Shown here piece after piece: positions 35,643 to 43,207 of a stretch of DNA of 64,000 nucleotides. Each line of letters begins with the position of its first letter. Positions within the stretch are counted from its first letter, which is position 1. The DNA is from Croceicoccus sediminis (GTDB taxonomy: Bacteria; Pseudomonadota; Alphaproteobacteria; Sphingomonadales; Sphingomonadaceae). The translations under genes and the position numbers were made by a program. Below the pieces are notes generated by a model. That model did not search any database, was not told the origin of the DNA, and saw only the letters and a program-made list of their open reading frames with translations. The stretch is taken from positions 930,001-994,000 of the forward strand of contig NZ_SUNC01000001.1 of NCBI RefSeq assembly GCF_007570835.1. Direction: 5' to 3'.

Positions 35643-36721
35643 TCCTGGCCTTCCCCCACTTCGGGCGTGAACACGATGCGCCCCGTCACCCGGCCTGCCT
35701 CGAGGTCTTCCATCGCCTCGTTGATCGCGGAAAGGTTGCGAAGTTCGATCGGCATCTGCGTGACCTTACCGGCCCGCACCATGTCGATCAGGGTGCGAAG
35801 CTGGGGCGAATTGCCCACGTGGCTGCCGCGCACCGTCATCGCCTTCTGGGTGAGCCAGACCTGCGGCATCTGGAAATCGCCGCCCGCCTGGCCGACGATG
35901 ATGTACCGGCCCGCCTTGGCCAGCGCCCTGACCGCAATTCGCGCGGTCGCCGCGCCGCCGAACGTATCGACGATGCCCATGAGCCGGCCCCCGGCGATCC
36001 GCTGCAATTCGTCAACCGCTCGCGGGTGGCCGCTGTTCAATACGGCGGCCGCGCCCATCTCGCGCGCGGCGTCCAGTTTCGCATCGTCGATGTCGACTGC
36101 AATGATGTTCTCGATGCCCATCGCGCGCGCGATGGCGATGGCATTCATGCCCAGCCCACCGCAGCCCAGGATCGCCATCCACTCGCCATCGCGCAGCGGA
36201 CCCATTTTCTCGAGCGCGTTCAGCACAGTGACGCCCGAACAGGCATGCGGCACCACGTCGGTCGGGTCGAGCCCGTCGATATCCACCAGCCACTTCTCGT
36301 CCTCGACCAGGCAGTGCGAGGCAAAGCCGCCCTTCTGGACCAGGCCGATGATGCGCATCGCCATGCAATCGCTTTCGCGGTCTTCGGCGCAGGCCTGGCA
36401 TTTGCCGCAGCCGATCCACGGGAAGACGAGCACAGCTTGCCCCTCCTTCACCGACTGGACGTCGGGGCCGACAGCCTCGACGATGCCCGCCACTTCGTGC
36501 CCCAGAGTCACGGGTAGCTTGGCGCCGCGATCGGCGAAGCTGAGCGTGCCCTCCTGCCCCAGGTCCATATAACCCTTGCGCGCGTGAAGGTCGGAATGAC
36601 ACAGCCCCGCCGCCGTGACCCGGACAAGCACTTGCTTGCCCGTCGGCTGCGGCAGCGGTTCCCTGCGTTCTTCGAGGGGCGCTTGCCACTCCACAAGGTC
36701 GAAGCTGACAAGTTCGCTCAT
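35639..36721 (-). CDS. Zinc-dependent alcohol dehydrogenase
   Basis: Zinc MDR alcohol dehydrogenase of 360 residues. Catalytic zinc region GLCHSDLHARKGY near 35-47 and LGHEVAG near 73; structural-zinc cysteines in CGKCQACAEDRESDC near 98-112; NAD fold GCGGLGMNAIAIA near 178. It oxidises a primary or secondary alcohol. Its stop overlaps the aldehyde dehydrogenase start. It is separated by 24 bases from the upstream MaoC gene, within an operon whose promoter carries the LacI-type site at 38173. Confidence 0.93.
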   Translation of the reverse strand: MSELVSFDLVEWQAPLEERREPLPQPTGKQVLVRVTAAGLCHSDLHARKGYMDLGQEGTLSFADRGAKLPVTLGHEVAGIVEAVGPDVQSVKEGQAVLVFPWIGCGKCQACAEDRESDCMAMRIIGLVQKGGFASHCLVEDEKWLVDIDGLDPTDVVPHACSGVTVLNALEKMGPLRDGEWMAILGCGGLGMNAIAIARAMGIENIIAVDIDDAKLDAAREMGAAAVLNSGHPRAVDELQRIAGGRLMGIVDTFGGAATARIAVRALAKAGRYIIVGQAGGDFQMPQVWLTQKAMTVRGSHVGNSPQLRTLIDMVRAGKVTQMPIELRNLSAINEAMEDLEAGRVTGRIVFTPEVGEGQE

Positions 36722-36745
36722 ACCATCCTCTCCATCGCTTGTTTT

Positions 36746-37252
36746 TTAGATTTTCGGTTCGGGAAAGATATTGATGGTCGGCGCGGCATCCCGCTTCCAG
36801 ACCATGACACTGCGGGCATATTCGATGACGACCACCCCGTCCTGGTTGAGGCCGCGCGTCTTCGCTTTCACGATACCCTGGCCCGGCCGCGACTTCGATT
36901 CGCGCTTTTCGGTGATTTCCTGCTCGCAATAGAGCGTATCGTCGGGGAAGACGGGATGCGGCAGGCTGACGTAGTCCCATCCCAGCGCGAAGCCGTTCTC
37001 GCTCAGGTCTGCAACGCCCATGCCGCCGATGATCGAAAGCGTCAGCGCGCTGTTGATCAGCGGTCGCTTGAACTCGGTCTTCGCGGCATAGTCGGCGTTG
37101 AAATGGATCTGGTTGGTGTTGTTGGTGAGCAGCGTGAACTGGATATTGTCGCTCAACGTCACGGTCCGCCCGATGCGGCAGCGATAGACGTCGCCAACCT
37201 CGAAATCCTCGAAAAACCGCCCTTCCCAGCCGGTTACGATGCGCCGTGTCAT
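36746..37252 (-). CDS. MaoC-like (R)-hydratase
   Basis: MaoC/hotdog-fold hydratase of 168 residues that adds water to an enoyl-CoA. The hydratase pattern is in TNQIHFNADYAAKTEFKRPLI (Asn/His region at about 46-66). It resembles the mesaconyl-CoA or itaconyl-CoA hydratase-like branch more than short PhaJ proteins, chiefly because it sits directly beside a CitE-like lyase. Its start overlaps the lyase stop by 4 bases. The link to mesaconyl/itaconyl-CoA is an inference from context. Confidence 0.85.
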   Translation of the reverse strand: MTRRIVTGWEGRFFEDFEVGDVYRCRIGRTVTLSDNIQFTLLTNNTNQIHFNADYAAKTEFKRPLINSALTLSIIGGMGVADLSENGFALGWDYVSLPHPVFPDDTLYCEQEITEKRESKSRPGQGIVKAKTRGLNQDGVVVIEYARSVMVWKRDAAPTINIFPEPKI

Positions 37253-38133
37253 ATCGTTTCGCCCGCCGCTTCGAGAAGCTGGAGCGCGCGGAGCACGATC
37301 GGCTTGTCGACCAGCTGTCCGCCCACCGCCACGGAAGCATCGCCCCGTGCCTCTGCCTCGCGGAAGCCCACGGCAATCTGGCGCGCGTATTCGATCTCTT
37401 CCGGTTGGGGCGAGTAGATGTCGTTGATAATGTCGATCTGACGCGGATTGAACGTCGACTTCGACGTGAAACCAAGCCGCCTGCTTTGCCAGGTATCGGC
37501 GATCAGGCCCTCTGGATCATCGAGGTTGGGATAGACGCCATCGATGCTGAGGATACCGGCGGCCGTCGCAGCGACGACGAGGGCGGACCGAGCATAAAGC
37601 AGGTCGGCCGCCTCCTTCACGCGGCTGGTACCGAGGTTGAGGTCGAGCGCGTAGTCCTCGGCCCCGAACATCAGGCCCACGACACGCGGCCCGGCATCGG
37701 CAATCGACACGGCATTGACCAGACCGCGCGCACTTTCGATCGCCGCAACGATCGCGGTGTGCCCGACTTCGAGCCTGCGGTCGCGCTCCAGCTGTTCGAG
37801 CATCTGCGATGTCTCGTGGATATCCTCGGCGCTGGCCACTTTCGTCAGCGCGATGCCTTCCAGTCCCGGCTGCACCACGGCCTCCAGATCCTCTTTCAGC
37901 CAAGGCGTCGCACGGTCGTTGACGCGCACGTAGCGGCGCGGCCCGCCCGCAGGAGCACCAAGAACCTCACGCGTCATCCTGCGCCCTTCGGGCTTCTCTG
38001 CAGGAAGCACGCCGTCCTCAAGATCGAAGAACACGACATGCGCGTCGCAGCCGAGCGCCTTCTCCAGGAAACGGGGCTTGTTGCCGGGGACGAACATGAA
38101 AGACCGGTTCTGGGCCGGGACGAGTTTTGGCAT
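37249..38133 (-). CDS. HpcH/HpaI/CitE family CoA-ester lyase
   Basis: CitE-like lyase of 294 residues with a TIM-barrel fold, cleaving a (methyl)malyl- or citramalyl-type CoA ester to acyl-CoA and an oxo acid. It shows SFMFVPGNKPRFLEKAL near 11, VVFFDLEDGV near 33, the substrate Arg in RYVRVND near 68, and GLMFGAEDYALDLN near 150 with acidic metal ligands. It is first in the minus-strand operon with MaoC, alcohol and aldehyde dehydrogenases. Its promoter has the perfect LacI-type palindrome 40 bases before the start codon. Confidence 0.9.
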   Translation of the reverse strand: MPKLVPAQNRSFMFVPGNKPRFLEKALGCDAHVVFFDLEDGVLPAEKPEGRRMTREVLGAPAGGPRRYVRVNDRATPWLKEDLEAVVQPGLEGIALTKVASAEDIHETSQMLEQLERDRRLEVGHTAIVAAIESARGLVNAVSIADAGPRVVGLMFGAEDYALDLNLGTSRVKEAADLLYARSALVVAATAAGILSIDGVYPNLDDPEGLIADTWQSRRLGFTSKSTFNPRQIDIINDIYSPQPEEIEYARQIAVGFREAEARGDASVAVGGQLVDKPIVLRALQLLEAAGETI

Positions 38134-38172
38134 CGGGAATCTCCAGCTGTAAGCAGGTTGGCCCTCAGTCGT

Positions 38173-38184
38173 TGAAACGTTTCA
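38173..38184. promoter_or_regulatory. LacI-type operator upstream of CitE operon
   Basis: TGAAACGTTTCA is a perfect 12-bp palindrome with the central CG of LacI/GalR-family operators. It lies 40 bases before the CitE-like start (38133) and matches the core of the 30485-30510 site. The LacI regulator at 33145 is the expected binder. Confidence 0.75.
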
Positions 38185-38414
38185 CCAAGTCAAGGGTCGG
38201 AGCCGTCGATGCCGAAAATCGAGAAGGACACTGATCCATGGCTGACATCACAGAGCATCTTCCCGGTTCAGTTTTCTACAGGAAGGAAAACTGCAAACTA
38301 GTTCATGGCCGGATCTCTGTGAATACAAATACCCTCAACCTGAATCCCTTAACGGCTTCGTCACCCGTCAGACCTATTCTGGCGCATCGAAAAGATCGCG
38401 CCGGGAGCTGTTCC

Positions 38415-39500
38415 ATGACCAATTCTCGCATCCTGCTGGTTGTCGCCTCGCTTGCCCTCTTCAGCTGCAGCGCACCATCGGACGCGAGGCCTCTCGCAGG
38501 CGAAATCGACATTTCCGGGCAGGCAACAAGTTCCTGGGCAACTCGGCTAAATCCGTCCGGTAAGATCCCGAACGAGGGCTTTAGGGCAGTTTACTTCGAC
38601 CGGAAGAACCTCAGCCGTCCACCTGCAACCGAAACCGTTGAAAGTATTGCAATCAAGTATGCCTGGGCCGACTTTCACCAGATTGATTCACCAAATTTCG
38701 GCGGATATTGGGTCGGCCAGCTGAACTTCCGCGAAGCAACCCTCAAGCAAATCACTGTCAGCCAGAGCTGGGCCAAGGCCCGCATCCTGATAGATGGCGA
38801 CGTCGTCTTCGAAGGCGGCGAAAGCAAGAGTTTCGACCATGAATTCTCTCGGGGAAGTCACATTGTCGAAGTGGAATACATCAACAACTGGCACACGACC
38901 GAATTCAAGGTGACTATCGGCGACGTCGTGAGAGAATCTTCGCCGGAAGAAGTTCTATCCTATTTGCGCGACCACACATCGAAGAATGCAGGTTTGAATT
39001 ATGTCGGCATCTACGAAAGCGGTTCGTCCGATACCCGTATAAACCTTTCGGTGCCGCGTTCGGGCAAACCGTTGGTACTGTGGCTTTCGTCGTACGAAGC
39101 GGTCGATTGGAACATTTCAGCATCCGACCATGTCGAGGCTGTAGTCATGTCGTCCTACGCGCCAGGCTCACGGCTATCTGGCATCTTGCCAAAGAAGGTC
39201 TTCCACATGCGTGGAGGCCCCAGACAGCATACCGAAGCGAAGCGTTGCACGTGTAGCGGTGGCGGCATATTCCACTGCGAAGATCGTAGTGACCTTGTCG
39301 CGATCGCGAGTGAACTTAAGCAGGCATCCGGACTCTCGCTTGTCGGCTATGCCATGAAGTATGCGGCTAGCGACCTGTCGATCGTACCGTTCGACGAAGA
39401 CGTTAGGCAGCGCGTGGTCGCCATTCGCAAAAGCAATGACGAAGCAAAGCGCGCATGCTCAGTGCACTCCAACCCTGACTTCGATGAATTGTTCGACTAG
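38415..39500 (+). CDS. Putative lipoprotein, unknown function
   Basis: Protein of 361 residues, not recognised as a known family. The ATG at 38415 follows GGGAG and gives a lipoprotein signal (LLVVASLALFSCS), so it is probably anchored in the membrane facing the periplasm. Residues about 75-130 (IKYAWADFHQIDS, a YWVGQLNF stretch, then ARILIDGDVVFEGG) suggest a PA14-like sugar-binding beta fold. A later LSSYEAVDWNI motif and a cysteine cluster (CTCSGGGIFHCED) near 300 are distinctive. Codon use is visibly less GC-rich than its neighbours, hinting at separate acquisition. No operon partner. Confidence 0.72.
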   Translation: MTNSRILLVVASLALFSCSAPSDARPLAGEIDISGQATSSWATRLNPSGKIPNEGFRAVYFDRKNLSRPPATETVESIAIKYAWADFHQIDSPNFGGYWVGQLNFREATLKQITVSQSWAKARILIDGDVVFEGGESKSFDHEFSRGSHIVEVEYINNWHTTEFKVTIGDVVRESSPEEVLSYLRDHTSKNAGLNYVGIYESGSSDTRINLSVPRSGKPLVLWLSSYEAVDWNISASDHVEAVVMSSYAPGSRLSGILPKKVFHMRGGPRQHTEAKRCTCSGGGIFHCEDRSDLVAIASELKQASGLSLVGYAMKYAASDLSIVPFDEDVRQRVVAIRKSNDEAKRACSVHSNPDFDELFD

Positions 39501-39765
39501 GCACGAGTATCAGAGCGGGATTTCGCTGTTGAGATCGCAGCCACTGCGAAATCCGGTCAGCTTGCGTAATCGGATCCCTACCATGCGATCACGGCCGTCC
39601 GAACGTCCAAAAATTAATTGCATTGATTCGGGTGGGCAGCGTTCGCATTGACGTCATTTGCTGCCCAGCCGCTTCTATCTCAAAACCCGCGTAAGCTGAC
39701 ATGACGGCTTTTGGCGACGGATCCAACGCGCGGCAACGTCGGCAATTGGGGTGGGAAGCGGACTA

Positions 39766-40098
39766 TTAGCCTTCCCAGTGACCGGCAGGCCATTTCTCTT
39801 TGCTGCGTCTTGGTCGACGTCTTTTCCTGCGCCATTCGAACGCGACTGGCACCAAGAGCGTGACCGACAATATGAGGGCAAGGCCGCTAGTGCCGACCCA
39901 AAGCCCAGCCACTTGTTCTGATTGCATGAATGGCTGATTGCCGAGGGCTAGTCCGCCGACAATTCCTGCCCAGCCTGCGACAAACAAGATTGCACCAGAC
40001 ATGGCTCGATGTCGAAACGAGAACCATTTAGGGATTAGCAAGAGGGCGATCACGAAAGCTACCGCACCAATCACCTTGCTTGTCTCGGCCCAATCCAT
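39766..40098 (-). CDS. Small inner-membrane protein, unknown function
   Basis: Protein of 110 residues with about three hydrophobic helices: residues 8-25 (VIGAVAFVIALLLIPKW), 34-53 and 68-90. A strongly basic C-terminal tail (EWRRKRRRPRRSKEKW) is probably cytoplasmic. I took the ATG at 40098 over a TTG three codons upstream. It stands alone between the lipoprotein and the regulator genes, flanked on both sides by fragments of an intergenic repeat. Function unknown. Confidence 0.6.
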   Translation of the reverse strand: MDWAETSKVIGAVAFVIALLLIPKWFSFRHRAMSGAILFVAGWAGIVGGLALGNQPFMQSEQVAGLWVGTSGLALILSVTLLVPVAFEWRRKRRRPRRSKEKWPAGHWEG

Positions 40099-40124
40099 AG
40101 TTGTCAAACTAGCATTTTGCCGAA

Positions 40125-40219
40125 CGTCTGCAATGGGGTCGTTAGCTGCCTGTCCGGCTTCGGTAGCCGTACTACCATTCGCCAGGCGCTAAGCCGGCCG
40201 GTCAGCAATGCGTCCCAAT
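40125..40219. repeat. Intergenic repeat, copy 1
   Basis: About 95 bases that align with 63244-63347: shared runs TGGGGTCGTT, GCTGCC, GTCCGG, TTCGGT, CTACCAT, CGCCAGGCG, TAAGCC and CCCAAT in the same order. The other copy has an insertion of about 10 bases. A shorter related piece (ACGTCGGCAATTGGGGT) lies at about 39736-39752. No coding or transposase signal. Confidence 0.6.
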
Positions 40220-40378
40220 ATCGGTCGTTCATATTTCTAAGGCAATTACCCAAAAGCTGCCGATTAAAGGTCACAGGCCAACCACGGATTGCGTCGTGTC
40301 GCAATGCACCGGTTCGGCGGGTTCTGGTTTGTTTTTCTCGTGCGTTTGCCGGGAAGTTGCGATCAGGCTCTCGACACC

Positions 40379-41086
40379 CTAGCCGTCCCGCGAAAACAGA
40401 TCGCCGATCGAACGCGCGAAATGGGCCTCCATCGCGTTTCGTGCCGCGTCGGGCTTCTGATCCGCTATCGCTTCGGCGACTGCCTGGTGGAGCCTGAGCG
40501 TCTCACCGTGCTCTTCCTCGGTTGTGCGACCCGCCCAGGCCTTGGGGATCGCCACTTCCATCATCTGTTCGAACGATCGCACGATCTGGTAGAAAAGCTG
40601 GTTTCCGCTCGCCAGCGCGATGGTCTGGTGGAACTGGGTGTCCGCGGCCGTGCGCGATTGGTCGTCCCGGCTGAGCGACAGTGCGTGGGCCGAGGACAGG
40701 ATCTGATCGGCCTGTTCCTCGCTGCGGCGGGTTGCCGCCAGTTCGGCGGTGCGCAGTTCCAGCGTGCGGCGCACTTCCCACACGTCGGACAGCGTGACTT
40801 GCGACGTGCTGACCGCGTGGCTGATGGAGGAGCCCATGACCGACCCGTCGATCGCCGCCACGCGCGCGCGGCGGCCATTGCCGACATCGATCACTTTCAG
40901 CGCCGACAGTGCGTGAAACGCCTCTCGCATCACGGGCCTGCTGACGCCGAAGTCGGTGGCGAAACTGCCTTCGCTGGGCAGATTGTCGCCCACTTTCAGG
41001 TTGTGTTCGCTGATATAGTCTCGCACGGCAGCGGTCGCAGATGCGACAAGTCCGCCCTTTTCCGCGCGTATCTGCGGATTGGTCAT
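40379..41086 (-). CDS. GntR-family regulator (FadR/FCD type)
   Basis: GntR regulator of 235 residues: winged helix-turn-helix at about 10-75 (GDNLPSEGSFATDFGVSRPVMREAFHAL region) and an FCD-type all-helical effector domain at about 90-220. The ATG at 41086 overlaps the stop of the AraC gene (ATGA), so the two regulators are co-translated. FCD regulators usually respond to small acids and repress nearby catabolic genes. It may recognise the CCTRT-N3-AYAGG motifs at 41871-41905 and 46824-46858 (inference). Confidence 0.9.
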   Translation of the reverse strand: MTNPQIRAEKGGLVASATAAVRDYISEHNLKVGDNLPSEGSFATDFGVSRPVMREAFHALSALKVIDVGNGRRARVAAIDGSVMGSSISHAVSTSQVTLSDVWEVRRTLELRTAELAATRRSEEQADQILSSAHALSLSRDDQSRTAADTQFHQTIALASGNQLFYQIVRSFEQMMEVAIPKAWAGRTTEEEHGETLRLHQAVAEAIADQKPDAARNAMEAHFARSIGDLFSRDG

Positions 41087-41847
41087 GCCGCGATTCCCCG
41101 ATGGCGCAGCGCTGTCGGCGCGAGGCCGAAGCGGCGGCTGAATGCACGAGTAAAACTGGCGTTGCTCTTGTAGGAGCATCGATGCGCCACGCTTGACACC
41201 GGCAGGTCGCTCGACAGCAGCAGGGTTCGCGCCTCGTCAAGACGCCGCTCGCTCAGCGCATCGTGAATGGTCTCTCCGTAGATTTCACGGAACCTGCGGA
41301 CGAGCTTGTCACGGTTCACGCCGACTTCGCGCGCCAGCAGCGGAATGGTCAGCTTTTCGCGCCAGCGCTGATCGATAATGCGCCGGGCGCGCACGATGCA
41401 TTCGATCTCGCGCGTCGACATATCCGTTTCACAATCGACAGCCACCAGATCGCCCGTATCCATGTATGCGTGTAATTGGCACAGCAGTTCGATGCTGCGC
41501 GCAAGGCGGAGTGTCTTGCGAGCTTCACCCTGCCCCTCGCAATCGGTGATCGACAAAGCGACCCGGCGCAGGGCTTCGGGCAAGTGCCAGTTCGCCGATT
41601 GGCCGCGCGAACGGGCGAATATACGCTGACATGCTTCGGCGTGAACGAGAAAGACCAGCAGGCTGTTTTCCAGGCCGTCCAGTTCCGGGGCCCCGCGGTA
41701 AGCGATCCGCGGTTGCCCTTCGTGGCCCAAGCCGAGGAAAGCGAAAACGACCCAGTCCCTCTGGTGCTCAACGGTTGGGAGCGGACCCTCACCGATGTAG
41801 CTCACCATGTCCTCCGACACGCGGATTTCGGTCTTCATTACCGGCAT
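41083..41847 (-). CDS. AraC-family transcriptional regulator
   Basis: AraC-type regulator of 254 residues: an N-terminal region without a clear cupin motif and a C-terminal pair of helix-turn-helices (LAREVGVNRDKLVRRFRE near 168, and VSSVAHRCSYKSNASFTRAFSRRFG near 217). It is transcribed just downstream of the MFS gene and overlaps the GntR regulator. A pair of palindromic motifs (41871-41905) lies 24 bases before its start, suggesting control there. Confidence 0.9.
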   Translation of the reverse strand: MPVMKTEIRVSEDMVSYIGEGPLPTVEHQRDWVVFAFLGLGHEGQPRIAYRGAPELDGLENSLLVFLVHAEACQRIFARSRGQSANWHLPEALRRVALSITDCEGQGEARKTLRLARSIELLCQLHAYMDTGDLVAVDCETDMSTREIECIVRARRIIDQRWREKLTIPLLAREVGVNRDKLVRRFREIYGETIHDALSERRLDEARTLLLSSDLPVSSVAHRCSYKSNASFTRAFSRRFGLAPTALRHRGIAA

Positions 41848-41870
41848 CTCCTCTTAGCGGAGACTTATCA

Positions 41871-41905
41871 CCTGTCATATAGGTATACAAGACCTATCTT
41901 ACAGG
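41871..41905. promoter_or_regulatory. Inverted pair of 13-bp regulator motifs
   Basis: CCTGTCATATAGGT (41871-41884) and ACCTATCTTACAGG (41892-41905) form an inverted repeat with a 7-base spacer and two mismatches. Each half is itself palindromic (CCTRT-N3-AYAGG). It lies between the MFS gene end, which it overlaps, and the AraC start. The same halves recur at 46824-46858. It could also fold as a hairpin ending the MFS transcript. Confidence 0.6.
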
Positions 41906-43207
41906 CTTTGGGGCCATCCGATAAGCGACGGCGAAACCGACGCAACCCAGCGCGCTGACGACACCGCCGACCAGCGCGAGAGCCATCGGCAACTGGTCTT
42001 CGCCGCCGAGCAATCCGCTGACAATCGTCACCAGCGTCGGTGCCACGCCGAAGGCGATCAGTCCGCCGATGGCGAGGAATGTGCCGATCGAAAGTCCACG
42101 AAGTTCATTCGGTAACAGGACCGCCAGTGCGGTTGCGGTGACCAGTCCGGTGATTGTGCCACCTAGCAGCAACACGAAGAGCGCGATCGCGAATACCGTC
42201 GTATCGGGCGCGAGTGGGAACAGCACGGCTGGCAGGGCGATGATCGAACCAATGATGGCCGCGATCAGGATGCCGCCACGCCTACCCGTGCGATGCCCGG
42301 CATCGGCCGCGATTCCGCCGATGATCGCGCCCAGAATACCCGCCCCGAAGATCACCGCACCCATCCATCCGGCGAATTCCTGCGGCGTGACACCGTAGGA
42401 CCGCGCCAGCACGGGTGCCGCCCAGACTGTTGCCGCCGCGTCAGCCATCAACACCCCGATCTGCCCGACGAACAGCGGAACGAGGAACCGCCAATAGCCC
42501 AGCAATTCGCGAAACACCTCGCGAAGCGGCGCCTGCGGCCCGACGCGCGTTTCCATGCGCGGCGGTTCGCGCAGGAACGCCAGCACCGCCACGAACAACA
42601 GGCTCGCCAGTCCGAGCACCAGGTGAATGCTTCGCCATGGCGCCAGTCCGATCAGGCCGCCGCTCTCGATGAAATATCCCAGCAACCAGCCGCCAATCGC
42701 AAAGGCCAGGCCTGCGCCGGCATATTTGCCGATCGTCAGCAACAGCAGCGATCGGCCGCGCTTTTCGGGTAGGCAGAGATCTGCAGCGAGGGAGATGGCA
42801 ATGGTGGTGGAGATATTTGCGCCGACGCTGCCCAGCATGCGTGCGATGAACAACACGGGCATGCTGTAGGCAAAGGCGGTCAGCAATGTTCCCGCGGTCC
42901 AGGCAGCCGCAGTCCAGAACAGCAGACGCACGCGCACGGTGCGGTCGACCAGAAGACCGACCGGAATGGCCAACGCGGCCAGCGGCAGAGAAACCGCGAG
43001 GCCATTGAGCAGGCTCATCTGGAAATCGCTGAAGCCGAGTTCGGCCTTGGCCTGTTCCTGCACCGCGCTGAACACGCCGAGCATGATATTGCCTGCCGCC
43101 ATCGCAACGGCGAGCACGATCAGGACCAGCCATGCCTTGCCCGCCGCGGGCGGCGTCTGGTCGCTTGCCACGCGTTTGGGCGGAAGCGCCGCCTGAACAG
43201 CGCTCAC
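41894..43207 (-). CDS. MFS transporter
   Basis: Major facilitator superfamily permease of about 437 residues with some 12 hydrophobic helices. Residues near 70-90 (PVGLLVDRTVRVRLLFW) match the loop 2-3 MFS signature. The best start is GTG at 43207, overlapping the FAD oxidase stop (GTGA), because no ATG is nearby and the longer upstream frame lies inside that gene. It probably imports the acid or hydroxy acid used by the adjacent oxidase. Substrate unknown. Confidence 0.87.
   Translation of the reverse strand: MSAVQAALPPKRVASDQTPPAAGKAWLVLIVLAVAMAAGNIMLGVFSAVQEQAKAELGFSDFQMSLLNGLAVSLPLAALAIPVGLLVDRTVRVRLLFWTAAAWTAGTLLTAFAYSMPVLFIARMLGSVGANISTTIAISLAADLCLPEKRGRSLLLLTIGKYAGAGLAFAIGGWLLGYFIESGGLIGLAPWRSIHLVLGLASLLFVAVLAFLREPPRMETRVGPQAPLREVFRELLGYWRFLVPLFVGQIGVLMADAAATVWAAPVLARSYGVTPQEFAGWMGAVIFGAGILGAIIGGIAADAGHRTGRRGGILIAAIIGSIIALPAVLFPLAPDTTVFAIALFVLLLGGTITGLVTATALAVLLPNELRGLSIGTFLAIGGLIAFGVAPTLVTIVSGLLGGEDQLPMALALVGGVVSALGCVGFAVAYRMAPKPVR

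Noticed and set aside
33681-36572. Very long (963-codon) plus-strand open frame
   Set aside because: It overlaps the LacI end and is antisense to the aldehyde and alcohol dehydrogenases; composition is Arg/Pro/His-rich, no motifs.
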